Assembly: GCF_000027005.1 (NCBI RefSeq)
Contig: NC_012964.1
Span: 1,612,001-1,676,000, forward strand
Source of the DNA: Komagataella phaffii GS115
Lineage: Eukaryota > Ascomycota > Pichiomycetes > Pichiales > Pichiaceae
Length of the DNA stretch: 64,000 bases
Direction of reading: 5' to 3'
Position numbers and translations under genes: made by a program
Notes under the pieces: model-generated
Databases searched by the model: none
Told to the model about the DNA's origin: nothing
Seen by the model: the letters and a program-made list of their open reading frames with translations, nothing else
Part shown: in pieces, positions 22,815 to 32,379 of the stretch
How the letters are laid out: every line of letters starts with the position of its first letter
Position numbering within the stretch: position 1 is the first letter of the stretch

Positions 22815-23050
22815 GTCTATTATCTTATCGTATCTACTTTCTTTTTTTGAGAATGAGTTAGAATGGGGACTAAACTTTAGACCTTTTGAAGATTAGATAA
22901 GCACCTAAGTGTCCAAAAACCTAGTTTGAAATTCGTAGGGAACGACCAAATCAACAGACTTGGTGCTAAGATGTTATGTTACGCGTCTTGTAGATTTCAA
23001 CTTGCACTAGCCACTCACCATTGATATCGTTGCATTGAAGATAGTATCAT

Positions 23051-23377
23051 ATGGTAGAAAATAACCAATTCTCCAAGAAACGGTCTTTCAGCTGTAATCA
23101 GACTACAACAAGAAAGCGTATACAGCAGAAACGTATATTCTCTGAGACTCATATGCGAACAGTTGCACTTTTGATGGAAGCGCAGAAACGTTTGAGCTTG
23201 CAAGCGAGCCAAAACTCAGGTGTCACTAATTCCTCACCACTTGTGGATGAGGATCATAATAATCAACAGGTTGGGGTTACTGAAATATCCGAAAATCAAC
23301 ACTATACTCAAAAACCGTACTGGCCCGACACTCGTCTGGGAAATAGACAGTACATTCAAGATGAATCCAAGTATTAA
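23051..23377 (+). CDS. Hypothetical 108-aa protein
   Basis: An ATG-initiated frame in the gap between the sugar transporter and the AP180 gene. It is basic at the N-terminus (Lys/Arg/Gln-rich to about residue 35), then has a short amphipathic helix-like segment around 'MRTVALLMEAQKRLSLQA' and a polar, acidic C-terminus. There is no recognised domain, signal peptide or membrane segment. It could be a real small nuclear protein or a chance ORF in promoter DNA. Confidence 0.35.
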   Translation: MVENNQFSKKRSFSCNQTTTRKRIQQKRIFSETHMRTVALLMEAQKRLSLQASQNSGVTNSSPLVDEDHNNQQVGVTEISENQHYTQKPYWPDTRLGNRQYIQDESKY

Positions 23378-23644
23378 TTTACGAGCGAGCTTGACCTACG
23401 TTGACATCCATAAGCACATCCGTTGATCTGGTATCATAATTCAATTCAATGTCAAGTAATTAATATACCCCAATCAGTAGCCCGAATAAGAATTTGTTAA
23501 CGCCCCTTTTCCCAAACAGGTCGTGCGAAAAAACACCTGGCCCGAAACCTCCATACCGAGCCTCCAACTTTCATCGCCCAAACTAAAGCTATCCTATCAT
23601 CAACGACCAGTACTTCTCTACGGTTATCATTAGCTTACAGCACT

Positions 23645-25536
23645 ATGACCACTTACGAAAAAATTGTCAAGGTAAGTACACAAAATTTATAACGAGAAGA
23701 ATTGGAGCCCCTGGGATTCTTTCTGTCTTACCACCATTGAAGCTTCAAAACAACTCATCTAACATCTCACTGAAGGGTGCTACGAAACTCAAGGTAGCAG
23801 CACCAAAACCCAAATATATTGAGCCCATACTTTTGGCTACTTCTAGTCGGTATGATGGAAGAAATGATGATTTGAAATCTGTTCTGTCCGCCTTGGCTGG
23901 TCGCATTCAGGATCCATCCTGGTCAGTAGTATACAAGTCGCTCATCGTATTGCATATAATGATACGAGAAGGCGAAGAAAATGTTACTTTGAAATACTTG
24001 AGCAGACATGTATCAATGTTAGAACCTCGAAAATTATCCCGAGATGGACACTATGGTGCCAGATCAATAGTACAGTATTCGAAATACCTGGCAGCTAGGG
24101 CCCGAGAGTTCTCTAAAACTCAGGTTGATTTTGTTCGGGACGAAAAATCATCCAATAGTTCCAGCAGTTCTAACTCAGAGAAAAAGGGGGGCATTTTGCG
24201 TACTCTTTCCGTCGATAAAGGTCTACTAAGAGAAGTTGAAAGTGTGCAGCGTCAAATTGAGAGTCTATTAAAATGTGAATTTGCAGAGAGTGAAGTCAAC
24301 AACGACATCGTTCTGACAAGTTTCCGTATGCTGGTTTATGACCTTCTTGCACTTTACCAATGCTTGAACGAAGGAGTGATTAATATTTTGGAACATTACT
24401 TTGAAATGAGTAAAGTTGATGCTGAGAGAGCATTAGGTATCTATAAAGATTTTGTAGACCAGACGGTGGATGTGGTGAAGTATCTTAAAGTGGCAAAACA
24501 TCTAGAGCATAGTACGAAGCTCCACGTTCCAACTATCAAACATGCACCAACTGAACTTGCCGGATCTTTGGAAGATTATTTGAATGATAAAGACTTTGAA
24601 ATCAACCGACGCCAGTATTTGGCTGAGAAGCAAACAAAATCTAACAAGTCTCACTCCCCTGTGCGAAGGACTTCCTCAACTCTTCCCGCATCTCAACGAG
24701 GTACTGCGCAACAAACTTCTCTGAATGTTCAAACGACCGGGACCAACCCATGGGGAACCACACCGCAAGCATTTGCTTACCAACCTATACAGAATGTCCA
24801 AAGCTCTTCGCAGCAGCAGATGACAGCTGTGTTACCATATCAACTGACGTCTGTTAATGAAGAGTCATTATCGTTCTCGCAATCTCACGCCCCCACTGGC
24901 AACGCACGGCCTCCACTTCCTCCAACTACCAGTTTCTATCAACCTTCAATCCAGCCAGTATTTACTGGGGTGGGGTTTGGAGGATACACTGGTGGTAATC
25001 AAGTTGCTGTTCAGACGACTGGAAACCCTTTTTTTCAAAGCTCATCTGCCGCTAATCAGATAGGTGCACAACCGCAGAATATTGGTACGCCTGGTCAAAA
25101 TCAAACTTACTTTCAGGGCGACCACTTCAATCAGCAAAGCAATCAATTTGGCAACCAACATTTAAACAATCAGGCAGTTGGGCAGTCTTATGGAAATAGT
25201 CATTCAACGAACAAGATAGGAGCAAACAATCCCCTTAAGCGAGCCAACACTAACCCCTTTGCCTTTCAGTCAACTGGTTCGCAACCTGTTGCTCTGAATA
25301 ATAGTAGGTCCAATCCATTTTCAACCGTTTCTCAACCTGCAGCTAGTACAGGTAACCCATTTGCTTCCTCCTCTTCGCCACATGTCCAGCTTTCTCATCA
25401 GCCAACTGCCGGGGGTTTAGAAAAGGTACCAACTGTATCAGTTTTCCCTGAAACTAGGCAGCAGCAACAACAGTCGCAGCACCAAATGCCAAATTATGCA
25501 ACTTATTCGTCTTATAATGGCCCTAGTCTCATTTGA
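23645..25536 (+). CDS. YAP1802: AP180/CALM-type clathrin assembly protein (two exons)
   Basis: Endocytic adaptor that binds PI(4,5)P2 and clathrin at the plasma membrane. Exon 1 is 23645..23671 (MTTYEKIVK), exon 2 starts at 23776; the joined protein is 595 aa. The splice brings together 'YEKIVK' and 'GATKLKVAAPKPKYIEPIL', matching the ANTH-domain start of yeast AP180 proteins ('LVKGATKIK'), including the basic PIP2-binding stretch. The ANTH domain runs to about residue 285. The rest is Gln/Asn/Ser-rich with several NPF motifs (TGNPFF, NTNPFA, RSNPFS, TGNPFA), which bind EH-domain proteins such as Pan1 and Ede1. S. cerevisiae has two paralogues, so 1801/1802 cannot be told apart here. Confidence 0.9.
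23672..23775 (+). other. Spliceosomal intron of the AP180 gene (104 nt)
   Basis: Donor AAG|GTAAGT, branch-like ATCTAAC at 23757-23763, acceptor TGAAG|GGT. Phase 0. The branch-to-acceptor distance is short, about 12 nt. The exon join restores a conserved ANTH N-terminus. Confidence 0.9.
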
Positions 25537-25665
25537 GCGAATTAATCCAAGACCTAAACTCCAGGAATTAGACTACAAAACTTGAAACTGCTAGATATCA
25601 ATCCATTAAATCATTCATTCATTGTTATAATATAGTTGTTGCTTACATACTCGCTAGGTGGTGTA

Positions 25666-25881
25666 CTACAACTTAGCAAATCTTTTTAGACTTTCATCAC
25701 TGAGAGTAATGTTAGGGTTGAATTTATCCGCATCCCGGCGACTTGCTTGCTTTTCCTCAATCTCCATTCGTTTAGCAACCAGATTTGAGAATGTTGGCCT
25801 AGCAAAAGTGGCAGATAGTATGAATGGCGTTATGGCGATTCCAAGGGCACCGATTGTCTTTGGGACTGTAACTCCGGACAT
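25666..25881 (-). CDS. Small (71 aa) predicted single-pass membrane protein
   Basis: Not recognised. The N-terminus is hydrophobic (residues about 9-27, 'TIGALGIAITPFILSATFA') and contains no acidic residue until about residue 40. The rest is a charged, helical tail ('AKRMEIEEKQASRRDADKF'). This resembles small mitochondrial inner-membrane accessory subunits of respiratory complexes or ATP synthase, but I cannot name it. Codon use is yeast-like and the frame is ATG-initiated at 25881. A CACGTGA box lies about 210 bp upstream (26090-26096). Confidence 0.6.
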   Translation of the reverse strand: MSGVTVPKTIGALGIAITPFILSATFARPTFSNLVAKRMEIEEKQASRRDADKFNPNITLSDESLKRFAKL

Positions 25882-26314
25882 TTTGATATATAGTTAGATG
25901 TTTGGTTGCTTTAGTGGGGTTGAGTAAGTTTCTCAAAAAAACAGAGAAGTCAAGAGTAGGGCAATTTGAGTTTATATAGAGCATTGAGTAGGTCTGGGTC
26001 ATCCATATGTATCGTACCACTACTAAAAGTCGGCTGACCTAATCTTAACAGTGGTTCGATTTTGATAAACTGAATCATACCACGACTAGCACGTGACTAA
26101 TCCTTGTTCCAGAATTCGAGAGTTTGAAGATGTGGAGTAAACATTTGGAAGATGCACCTCACATGTGGCGCAAAATAAATTCTTGCGACACCAGAGGTAA
26201 TCAACTTACAGTTTATGCAATTTCTACAAAACAGATTTTCAATGCGTATGTGATAATATTATATTTATAAAGGATAACTGATGATTCTTTGGTATGCCAT
26301 AGGTCTTGAAACCC
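25882..26314. other. Intergenic region
   Basis: 433 bp with the promoter of the 71-aa gene, including a CACGTGA box at 26090-26096. The 73-codon minus frame that overlaps the promoter is not supported. No RNA gene seen. Confidence 0.5.
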
Positions 26315-26683
26315 TTAGTAAAATACTAACTTCTCGTCGAAGTCTCCCATTTTTTTGCTACCGATGCTTGGACGACGAGATATTTCATGGGTGTTTACAA
26401 CAGAACTTCGTCTGCTTTCGCTCCAGCGACTGTCATTCGAAGTCATAGAGTCGATTGAACTTCTTCTGCTTGGCTCTTCCACTGGTGAGACCACAGTCTG
26501 CTGCGGAGCGGCTCTAGCCATCATCATTCGGGGGCCTTTAATTTCGTTTATTAAAGACTTGGATCCATTGGCCATAGAATCACCTTCATTCCGAATATAG
26601 CGAGCCAGAAAGTTAAGTTTCCAATCCATTGGCGAGCCTGTAGTTTTGGCTTTAATATCGTTACCGCTGTTATCGTTACTCAT
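26315..26683 (-). CDS. Small conserved-looking phosphoprotein-like hypothetical (122 aa)
   Basis: Function unknown. After an acidic/polar start it has a segment 'DWKLNFLARYIRNEGDSMANG' that looks structured, then a serine/arginine-rich half with three protein kinase A type sites RRxS (Ser76, Ser94, Ser106 in RRSSID, RRSSVV, RRPSIG) and a final 'FDEKLVFY'. No membrane segment. The regular spacing of the three sites (12-18 residues) is striking. It could be a stress or nutrient-response protein; this is inference from the phosphosites only. Confidence 0.55.
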   Translation of the reverse strand: MSNDNSGNDIKAKTTGSPMDWKLNFLARYIRNEGDSMANGSKSLINEIKGPRMMMARAAPQQTVVSPVEEPSRRSSIDSMTSNDSRWSESRRSSVVNTHEISRRPSIGSKKMGDFDEKLVFY

Positions 26684-27355
26684 TGGTTTCTTGTGGGGAG
26701 GGAGAAGAGACGAAAGTGCCTCTATTTATAGAGGTATCGATAGTGAGGCTGAAAACTCAGTAAATACAACATGCTTGAAGTTGTCGCGTCATGCATTTTC
26801 GGAGATGCTTATCAAGAGCGGTGGTGTGGGGATGTGCGGGGGTTGGTTAACCTCGTTAAAGTAGCAAGGAAAATATAGTTACATTCACTTACATTCGTAA
26901 GAGATGATTGTAAGGTCTAGCCTTGTTTGACATGCCAATGACGAACATCTAGTCAAACACAGATGACCTTATCGAGACAGTTGAGGGACAAATAACAAAT
27001 GAAATATGAGATTGGCTGCAGTATTCTCCGTTGGAGTTCACTCCGCAGTTTTACGGAGTCCGATCGGAGACTAGAACCGAAATGATTAGGATCAAAATAT
27101 GGGTTGGTCATGATTCCGATATCGCATATTTACCAGTGGAGTCCGGGTGGAGAGGAACTTTCTTAGTTTTCCCATAAATGACAATGCATAAACAATAGAA
27201 ATGCTGCCAGCTGCAGGTGGGGCTTGAAATAGTGACAAAAATCCTTTCGACTTCTATTTTCATCCCGATGAGAGAAATGACATCATTATCAAAATTAGAA
27301 AGTTCCTTTGGTTGTAGCACCATATGGGCCCTTTTGCACCAAATTTGGTGGTAAT
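26684..27355. other. Long upstream region of the 122-aa gene
   Basis: 672 bp before the CDH1 stop. It contains G-rich runs near 26820-26850 and the nested CTCCG/CGGAG palindrome listed separately. A 71-codon minus frame at 27108-27323 has no recognisable features and was not called. Confidence 0.55.
27025..27070. promoter_or_regulatory. Nested CTCCG/CGGAG inverted repeats
   Basis: Outer arms TCTCCG (27025-27030) and CGGAGA (27065-27070); inner arms ACTCCG (27040-27045) and CGGAGT (27054-27059). This gives four CCG/CGG triplets with everted symmetry (inner pair CCG-N8-CGG), the kind of geometry bound by Zn2Cys6 factors. Confidence 0.5.
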
Positions 27356-28978
27356 TTAACGAAGCTGACTAAAAGCGTCTAGTAATATTGATCCTCCTCC
27401 GCTTTGTCGTGACTTCTCGAAACAGTTCCAAAATCTTAAAGTTTCGTCTCCAGCCCCCGTTACGACTGTAGTTCCATCAGGTGACATGGAAAGGTAAAGG
27501 ACTCGATAAGTATGACCAGTCAAAGATGCTAGTTGCTTCATTTGCGGATATTTCCAAATAACGACTTGGTTTCGAGAATATCCATGAGTACTTACCAATT
27601 CATTAGAATTGCGAGACCACAAGAGATTACAAACTTGAGATCCAGTATCAACATCGTGCAGCTTGGATCCTGTTAAAGTATTCCACACCTTGATACGTCT
27701 GTCAGCAGTACCTCCACCCGAAGCCAGTATTCCACGTTGATGAGGTGACCATGCCAACGCCTTAACAGCCGCAGTATGCTCTTCAACTTTCATAAGGGGC
27801 TGTTCTACACGCAGTGCATCCCATACCATCATACGGTTATCATTGGAACCACTGGCCAGCTTGTTTTCATCCACGTTCCAACGTAAGCCACAAACCTCTT
27901 GGCGGTGTTCAACAATGCGACTTGTATAGTGAGCTGCTGCACGTACATCCCGATGTAAGATACTGCGATCTCTTGAACCAGAACTCAAAACATGACGGTT
28001 CCAACTCAGCGCTGAGGTTCGGGCCGAATGCCCAGTCATTGATCTTGTACATTTGGACGTCGTGGCGTCCCATATTTCAACTAAACCAGATTGTGTTCCT
28101 ACTGCCAAATGTGTACCAGCCTGTATCCATGACACAGAGGTTACTGCCTCACGCGGAGACAGCTCACATAACCGTGAAACTGAGCCGCTAGCAGCATCCC
28201 AAAGATAGACGCTTGACCCTAGGCCCACTGCTAAAATGTCTTGAGCTCCCCAATCAACTAAGTTCAAGTAATAGTCATCAGCGAGTTCTGGTGCATCCAA
28301 TACACGGTAGGCTACCTTAGATATAGCCCTTGTTTTCTTTTGAGGTGACAATAGTAGTCTTTGAGATTCCTGGCGCACAGGAGATACTGAATACAGTTCA
28401 CTGCTGTGGGCAACACCACTTTTAGTGCCCATACCGATCCCTGGACCACGACGACCTGGTGATTTATACGAGAAGAGATTTCGGACATCTTTTCCTTTTC
28501 CATTTCCGCTAGTTGAGGTTATCCTATCTATGTCTCCAAGAGTATCTTCATTGTCCGAATCCATTCTTGTGTGTCTTGGGGGTGTTTGAGGGGAAACGAT
28601 TGTTGTGTTGAGCTGGGCAGAGTTTGGGTCTGAATTTTGTATGGACAGCTGATCTCCAAAAAGTTCAGTCTTCAAAATCCGGTTGAACGTTCTATCAGCC
28701 TCCAGCTGCCGTATATAGTTAAGATCATTAGTATCCGTAGTCTCAGCGGCGGTCTCCCTTCTTATTTCTTCTGCATCATGGGTAACCGTGCCCTGTAAAC
28801 TAAAAGCTGCCTGTAGGTCGATGCCAGTGCGTGTTGGTATGTATCGATCTCCATAAACCGTTTGGGGAGTTGACCTACGTCTTGATGGAGAGTGGCTCAT
28901 ACTAAAAGTATGTCGCCTTCTTTCAGGAGTTCCCGGTGGAGTTTTGTCACTTGCCTGCCGACTTTGGGGCTCTGACAT
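27356..28978 (-). CDS. CDH1: APC/C activator Cdh1 (Fizzy-related)
   Basis: WD40 activator that brings substrates such as mitotic cyclins to the anaphase-promoting complex from late mitosis through G1. The 540-aa protein has the C-box DRYIP (residues 44-48), Ser/Thr-Pro sites in the N-terminus (for example TPPGTP and STPQ) for inhibition by CDK, and a seven-bladed propeller that begins with the diagnostic 'YRVLDAPELADDYYLNLVDW'. It ends in Leu-Arg, equivalent to the Ile-Arg-type tail that docks on the APC. The 'AYRVLDAPELADD' form separates it from Cdc20 and favours Cdh1. Confidence 0.9.
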   Translation of the reverse strand: MSEPQSRQASDKTPPGTPERRRHTFSMSHSPSRRRSTPQTVYGDRYIPTRTGIDLQAAFSLQGTVTHDAEEIRRETAAETTDTNDLNYIRQLEADRTFNRILKTELFGDQLSIQNSDPNSAQLNTTIVSPQTPPRHTRMDSDNEDTLGDIDRITSTSGNGKGKDVRNLFSYKSPGRRGPGIGMGTKSGVAHSSELYSVSPVRQESQRLLLSPQKKTRAISKVAYRVLDAPELADDYYLNLVDWGAQDILAVGLGSSVYLWDAASGSVSRLCELSPREAVTSVSWIQAGTHLAVGTQSGLVEIWDATTSKCTRSMTGHSARTSALSWNRHVLSSGSRDRSILHRDVRAAAHYTSRIVEHRQEVCGLRWNVDENKLASGSNDNRMMVWDALRVEQPLMKVEEHTAAVKALAWSPHQRGILASGGGTADRRIKVWNTLTGSKLHDVDTGSQVCNLLWSRNSNELVSTHGYSRNQVVIWKYPQMKQLASLTGHTYRVLYLSMSPDGTTVVTGAGDETLRFWNCFEKSRQSGGGSILLDAFSQLR

Positions 28979-29112
28979 CGAGATGTTGACGGAGATGGGA
29001 AAAATGTCAGAATAATTCGAGCCTAGTCGTTGAACAATCGAAGACTTGGGTATAAAAAGTGGTCTATTATAGGAGTACTATCTACTGCTAGGAAAACTAT
29101 GAGGAATTGACT

Positions 29113-30804
29113 TCATTCAGGTTGACGCCTCACTCCACTTACAATATCATCTACTCTCAATAACAAGCAAGCACTTTCAATTGCAGTCTTAACACTTTGT
29201 AACTTGATCGCTGCCGGTTCCCAGATGCCATATTCGTCCATGTTAACAACCTTCCCTTGCTCTCCGTCAATACCCCAATTGTATTCACCAGTAGCATGTT
29301 TGGCACGTAGTTGTGATAAAACTCGGATAGAGTGGCCTCCGCAATTCTGTATCAAAGTTCTTGGAATAACTTCAAAGGCATCTGCTACTGCTTGATACGG
29401 CCATTGTTGAACACCCTCCAAAGATCGTGCATGCTCAGCAAGAGCCACAGAAACTGCCATCTCTGTAGCACCACCACCTGGAGCAAGGCGAGGTTCCAAA
29501 AAAACGTTACGTGCTACGGACATTGCATCCTGCAAGTTCCGTTCAACTTCGTTCAAAATATCCTTTGATGCACCTCTCAAAACAACTGTACATGCCTGAG
29601 GATCTCTGCATCGGGACATTGAAGCATAATATTCATCACCGATAAGATCCACAGAAAAAAGACCACAACGAGTACCGATATCTGACTCTTTCAAGTCTTC
29701 TAGCCTATTGACAATGGTTGCTCCTGTAACTCGAGCAACACGATTATTATCAGATTTTTTGAGTCTTCGAAGAGCACTGCAGCCACCTTTCAATAAGTAG
29801 TGTTGGGCTAAATCAGAGACACCTTTCTCAGTTATAACAACATCTGGTTTCAGAGATAAAATCTGTTCGCACATCAAGCGCACCTGTTCTTCTTCAATTT
29901 CTAGAATACGAGCCCAATCTTCTTCCTTGGTGATCTCAATGTTCGTCTGAGATTCCCCTTTCTTGTATTCCAAAGGTGAATCTAATAGTAAGACTCTTGG
30001 ATTCTCGATACGTCTTCGCATCTTGGGATGCACAACGTCTTTATTGAACATAACTCCGTCAAGAACGTAAGAGTCAGACACTTCTCCTCCGGGAATTTTT
30101 TCCACCTTAGCGTAGCGCTTGATATCAATTTCAGAGCGCCCGTCAGGTTGTAGCACTTTAACAGTCGTTACTGCCTTCAGGGCCAAATGGCACATATGAT
30201 CTGACCACTGAGCCACATACTTCGTTCCAATGGAAGCAGCTATCAGTTTTACCATAGATTTCTCATCGTTGGTATCAATCGGTTTGGATACCCTTTCAAT
30301 GGTTGCCAGGGCGTCAGACAGTGCTTGCTTCAGAGCCTGGATAATAACTACTGGGTGAATATTTTTCTCGATATAGGGGAAAGTCTGTGCAAGGATCTCT
30401 GCAGCAAGGATAATCACTGTAGTCGTACCATCGCCAACTTCCTCATCTTGAGTTCTACTGAGTTCAATCATAGACTTAGCTGCAGGGTGAGCAACATCGA
30501 TTTCTCTCAGTATTGCATGACCATCATTAGTCAGTACAATACCTCCCATTGGATCCAGCAACATTTTCAGCATCGCTTTAGGACCAAGACATGTACGAAT
30601 AATATCTGCAACTGCCTTGGCAGCAGTGATGTTGGAAATTTGAGCTTGACGGCCGGTCTGGCGAACAGTCGACGTGTCTATTGAAAATGTTAATATAGAG
30701 GCACTCAAAAAAAAAACTTGGCAGATAGACCCAAAAAGGTGACTCCTGTCAATTGGAGCTTCAAAAAGAGATAACATACTCATAAATACCACAGGTGCTT
30801 GCAT
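29113..30804 (-). CDS. CCT3: Chaperonin CCT/TRiC gamma subunit (two exons)
   Basis: Subunit of the cytosolic group II chaperonin that folds actin and tubulin. Exon 1 is 30804..30780 (25 nt), exon 2 is 30677..29113; joined 529 aa (S. cerevisiae 534). Splicing gives 'MQAPVVFMNTSTVRQTGRQ', in line with the conserved Cct3 start, whereas reading through the intron inserts about 34 unrelated residues. Chaperonin ATPase motifs are present: 'LGPKAMLKMLLDPMGG', 'NDGHAIL', GDGTTT, and the C-terminal 'GGGATEM' and 'NCGG' segments. It shares a 353-bp divergent promoter with PCT1. Confidence 0.95.
   Translation of the reverse strand: MQAPVVFMSMLSLFEAPIDRSHLFGSICQVFFLSASILTFSIDTSTVRQTGRQAQISNITAAKAVADIIRTCLGPKAMLKMLLDPMGGIVLTNDGHAILREIDVAHPAAKSMIELSRTQDEEVGDGTTTVIILAAEILAQTFPYIEKNIHPVVIIQALKQALSDALATIERVSKPIDTNDEKSMVKLIAASIGTKYVAQWSDHMCHLALKAVTTVKVLQPDGRSEIDIKRYAKVEKIPGGEVSDSYVLDGVMFNKDVVHPKMRRRIENPRVLLLDSPLEYKKGESQTNIEITKEEDWARILEIEEEQVRLMCEQILSLKPDVVITEKGVSDLAQHYLLKGGCSALRRLKKSDNNRVARVTGATIVNRLEDLKESDIGTRCGLFSVDLIGDEYYASMSRCRDPQACTVVLRGASKDILNEVERNLQDAMSVARNVFLEPRLAPGGGATEMAVSVALAEHARSLEGVQQWPYQAVADAFEVIPRTLIQNCGGHSIRVLSQLRAKHATGEYNWGIDGEQGKVVNMDEYGIWEPAAIKLQSVKTAIESACLLLRVDDIVSGVRRQPE
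30678..30779 (-). other. Spliceosomal intron of CCT3 (102 nt)
   Basis: Minus strand: ATGA|GTATGT donor, TATTAAC branch-like site followed by ATTTTCAATAG acceptor. Phase 1. It is preceded by a T10 polypyrimidine run (A10 on plus near 30707-30716). Confidence 0.93.
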
Positions 30805-31157
30805 TTGTGATTAGATAAAGAAAAGATGCTACACTTTGTTGGAAATTTTTGATGTTTTCGAATCGCGAAGGTCTTCTGCTGGACGGGAGAATTGTTAAAC
30901 TGGTGAGTAATGGGACAACATTATACTTACAACACGTACTTACGAGGAGGTTTTACTGGCACTATAACGATAAAACTTCAAATATTCTTATTCTATTTAT
31001 TGCGATGTAGCCTATAAGTTGTGTGCAATTCCGGTTGCTATTACTTCATGCTGATGTTTGCTACCAAATTTATATTATTAGTTAGATTACATTTGCCTTC
31101 CAGTCGAGCAACATCAAAAATCCTCCTACGTCAACAAATCACGTTGCACACCTCATA
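30805..31157. other. Divergent CCT3/PCT1 promoter
   Basis: 353 bp, AT-rich, with no ORF. It presumably serves both genes. I saw no distinctive operator. Confidence 0.55.
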
Positions 31158-32261
31158 ATGGCTTCCAGAAAGTCTCCAAGAAAAAGGGTACGAGATCAAG
31201 AAGAAAGTGATAACTCTTCGGTCCAGACAATTAAGGTAGTTAGTGACGTACCTACTAAGCGGCCTAAACTTTCCCGTAAGACAAGCGACGAATTGGCGTT
31301 TGCGGAAAATGAACGAAAACTCGACGAACAACTTCCTGCTGATCTTCGAAAATTCAGGCCGACAGGCTTTAAGTTCAACTTGCCTCCAGAAGGACGCTCA
31401 ATTCGTATTTATGCAGACGGAGTCTTCGACTTGTTTCATTTAGGTCACATGAAACAATTGGAACAATGTAAGAAAGCTTTCCCCAATGTTACCTTGGTTT
31501 GTGGAATTCCTAATGATAAAGAAACACACAAACGTAAGGGATTGACGGTCCTTACAGATAAGCAACGCTATGAGACTATTAAACATTGCCGTTGGGTGGA
31601 TGAGGTGATTCCTGATGCTCCTTGGGTAGTTGATGTGGGTTTTCTTGAGAAACACAAAATTGACTATGTTGCACATGATGACCTTCCATACGCCTCGTCT
31701 GGTTCCGATGATATATACAGACCTATCAAGGAAATCGGAATGTTTTTAGTGACACAAAGGACAGAAGGTGTTTCTACCTCTGACATAATCACTAAAGTAA
31801 TTAGGGATTACGACAAATACCTGATGCGAAACTTCGCACGGGGAGCAACTAGGAAAGAGTTAAACGTCAGTTGGTTGAAAAAAAATGAATTGGATTTGAA
31901 GAAACATATCAACGATTTTCGTAGCTATTTTAAGAAAGCTAACATCAATCTCAATGCTTCGTCCAAGGACCTATACTTTGAGGTTAGGGAATATCTAAGA
32001 GGAAACAACAACTCCAATGGGAACGAAAGTAGCCCCAACAAGTCTGATTCCGACTCTAATTCTGTGAATAGTAGCACTGCAAGCACTAGTGGCACAATGG
32101 ATGATTTGATGAATATAGTACAATCTCGATCTCCCGCAACAGACTTTGCTGCAAAATATAACAGCAATGAAAATCTGAAGAGAAATCGATCATTCATCAA
32201 CAATTTGAAAGACTACTGGAAAAGAAGATCCGAATCCGGTGAAGAGAACCAAAGTAACTGA
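31158..32261 (+). CDS. PCT1: CTP:phosphocholine cytidylyltransferase
   Basis: Rate-limiting enzyme of the CDP-choline (Kennedy) route to phosphatidylcholine. The 367-aa protein has a basic, nuclear-localisation-like N-terminus (KSPRKRVR) and the catalytic domain '[22 protein letters not shown]' with the HxGH motif at His94-His97. '[27 protein letters not shown]' follows, then the CTP-binding [11 protein letters not shown]. The amphipathic lipid-sensing helix region follows ('[10 protein letters not shown]') and a Ser/Asn-rich tail ends the protein. S. cerevisiae Pct1 is 424 aa; the shorter length here comes from the termini. Confidence 0.95.
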   Translation: MASRKSPRKRVRDQEESDNSSVQTIKVVSDVPTKRPKLSRKTSDELAFAENERKLDEQLPADLRKFRPTGFKFNLPPEGRSIRIYADGVFDLFHLGHMKQLEQCKKAFPNVTLVCGIPNDKETHKRKGLTVLTDKQRYETIKHCRWVDEVIPDAPWVVDVGFLEKHKIDYVAHDDLPYASSGSDDIYRPIKEIGMFLVTQRTEGVSTSDIITKVIRDYDKYLMRNFARGATRKELNVSWLKKNELDLKKHINDFRSYFKKANINLNASSKDLYFEVREYLRGNNNSNGNESSPNKSDSDSNSVNSSTASTSGTMDDLMNIVQSRSPATDFAAKYNSNENLKRNRSFINNLKDYWKRRSESGEENQSN

Positions 32262-32379
32262 AAAGTATCTAACTACTTTGGTAGTTGATTGTTTTTACGT
32301 TTGCGTCATTTCCGTGGCCGATTCCACGAGTTTATAAGCATAGAACATTGAGATTTCATGAAATCTCCTCATTTATTTT

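Noticed and set aside
27108..27323. 71-codon minus frame upstream of the RRxS protein
   Set aside because: Starts at an unremarkable site and resembles nothing; more likely regulatory DNA.
30678..30779. N-terminal extension of CCT3 read through the intron
   Set aside because: It inserts about 34 residues absent from the family, and clear splice signals restore the conserved start.
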